NCBI RefSeq assembly: GCF_024734075.1
Contig: NZ_CP102850.1
Coordinates: forward strand, 3,844,001-3,908,000
DNA length: 64,000 bases
Direction of reading: 5' to 3'
Origin: Gordonia mangrovi
GTDB lineage: Bacteria > Actinomycetota > Actinomycetes > Mycobacteriales > Mycobacteriaceae
Numbering within the stretch: position 1 is the stretch's first letter; each line of letters begins with the position of its first letter. The notes beneath the pieces were generated by a model. That model was not told the origin of the DNA, did not search any database, and worked only from the letters and a program-made list of their open reading frames with translations. A program made the translations under genes and the position numbers. Positions 63,684-64,000 of this stretch are shown one piece after another.

Positions 63684-64000
63684 ATGACTGCAGCGATGGA
63701 CCGCACCCGCGACGACACGATCCGCGGGGGTGTCGCCGAGACCGACAACGTGGTCAGCATGCGTGACGAGGGGACCGACGAGGTCTCCGAACGTCTCCTG
63801 GCCTCGGCGGCCCGGCTGTCGCGCAACGCGATGACCGAGATCGACTGGTCTGCACCGATGGACCCGTCGAAGTACGGCTGCAGCCCGGAATGGTCATCGC
63901 TCTACGGCACCGACTACTGGGATGAGCTCACCGAGGAACAGCGCATATCCGTGACGCGCCATGAGTTCGCCTCGATCATGAACATCGGCATCTGGTTCGA
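63684..64000 (+). CDS. AurF-like diiron oxygenase (N-terminal part, runs off window)
   Basis: Only 105 codons are visible. The segment SSLYGTDYWDELTEEQRISV and TRHEFASIMNIGIWF matches the N-terminal helices of the AurF/diiron N-oxygenase family, where the RHE segment lies near the first metal-binding Glu. Family members oxidise amines to nitro compounds or carry out other diiron chemistry; the mycobacterial homologues have no assigned substrate. ATG 63684 follows GGAGG at 63669-63673. Divergent from the SDR. Confidence 0.75.
   Translation, partial: MTAAMDRTRDDTIRGGVAETDNVVSMRDEGTDEVSERLLASAARLSRNAMTEIDWSAPMDPSKYGCSPEWSSLYGTDYWDELTEEQRISVTRHEFASIMNIGIWF

Overview
The window is high-GC actinobacterial chromosome. 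It most resembles the mycolic-acid-bearing Mycobacteriales, with Gordonia as the best guess. Reasons: frequent GTG starts and 4-bp stop/start overlaps, a DUF222/HNH (13E12-type) gene, an MMPL exporter, a type VII-secreted Rhs toxin, and two blocks in the same order as Mycobacterium tuberculosis (Rv0954-Rv0959; accD1-accA1-fadE19-MaoC-citE, Rv2502c-Rv2498c). Species and synteny come from recall, not a search. No rRNA, tRNA, CRISPR array or insertion sequence was recognised.

Layout. 1-6323: right-hand part of a tight operon (DapB-like reductase, acyl-CoA dehydrogenase lacking the usual catalytic Glu, class II aldolase, SagB-type oxidoreductase, GNAT-MMPL fusion) that looks like a small-molecule biosynthesis/export cluster of unknown product. 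6384-8907: nitroreductase, TetR regulator, zinc alcohol dehydrogenase. 9025-15567: type VII secretion-linked polymorphic toxin operon (SseB-like protein, YxxxD-tail partner, 1687-aa WXG/Rhs toxin, immunity protein), followed by a gene-poor 475-bp stretch and a DUF222/HNH gene behind a LexA-type SOS box. 17719-20414: divergent aldo/keto reductase and MFS exporter. 20565-30941: catabolic cluster joining a ribose-type ABC importer to a complete Rieske ring-hydroxylating dioxygenase (alpha, beta, ferredoxin, ferredoxin reductase), two alpha/beta hydrolases and a LuxR regulator. 30902-32421: NmrA-like protein and TetR regulator diverging from a perfect palindromic operator.

32534-46172: a large indolepyruvate:ferredoxin oxidoreductase, divergent from a leucine/branched-chain acyl-CoA operon (accD1, accA1, acyl-CoA dehydrogenase, MaoC dehydratase, CitE-type lyase, acyl-CoA ligase, acetoacetyl-CoA synthetase) with an inverted repeat just before the first start codon. 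Together these could take isovaleryl-CoA to acetyl-CoA and reactivated acetoacetate.

46305-57384: the Rv0954-Rv0959-like housekeeping block (YGQQG-rich membrane protein, PerM-like protein, purN, purH, AAA+ and VWA proteins), interrupted after purH by a TauE/ArsR/AHSA1/DinB-like cassette carrying two copies of an ArsR operator. 57493-64000: DUF1707 protein, auxin-efflux-type carrier, a second tyrosine/glycine/glutamine-rich membrane protein, rpmF (57 aa), a UPF0126/TRIC membrane protein, a PapA-like acyltransferase, a short-chain dehydrogenase, and the start of an AurF-like diiron oxygenase cut by the window edge.

The best candidates for something undescribed are the left-edge cluster, the Rhs toxin module with its low-GC exchangeable tip, and the importer-plus-Rieske cluster of unknown substrate.
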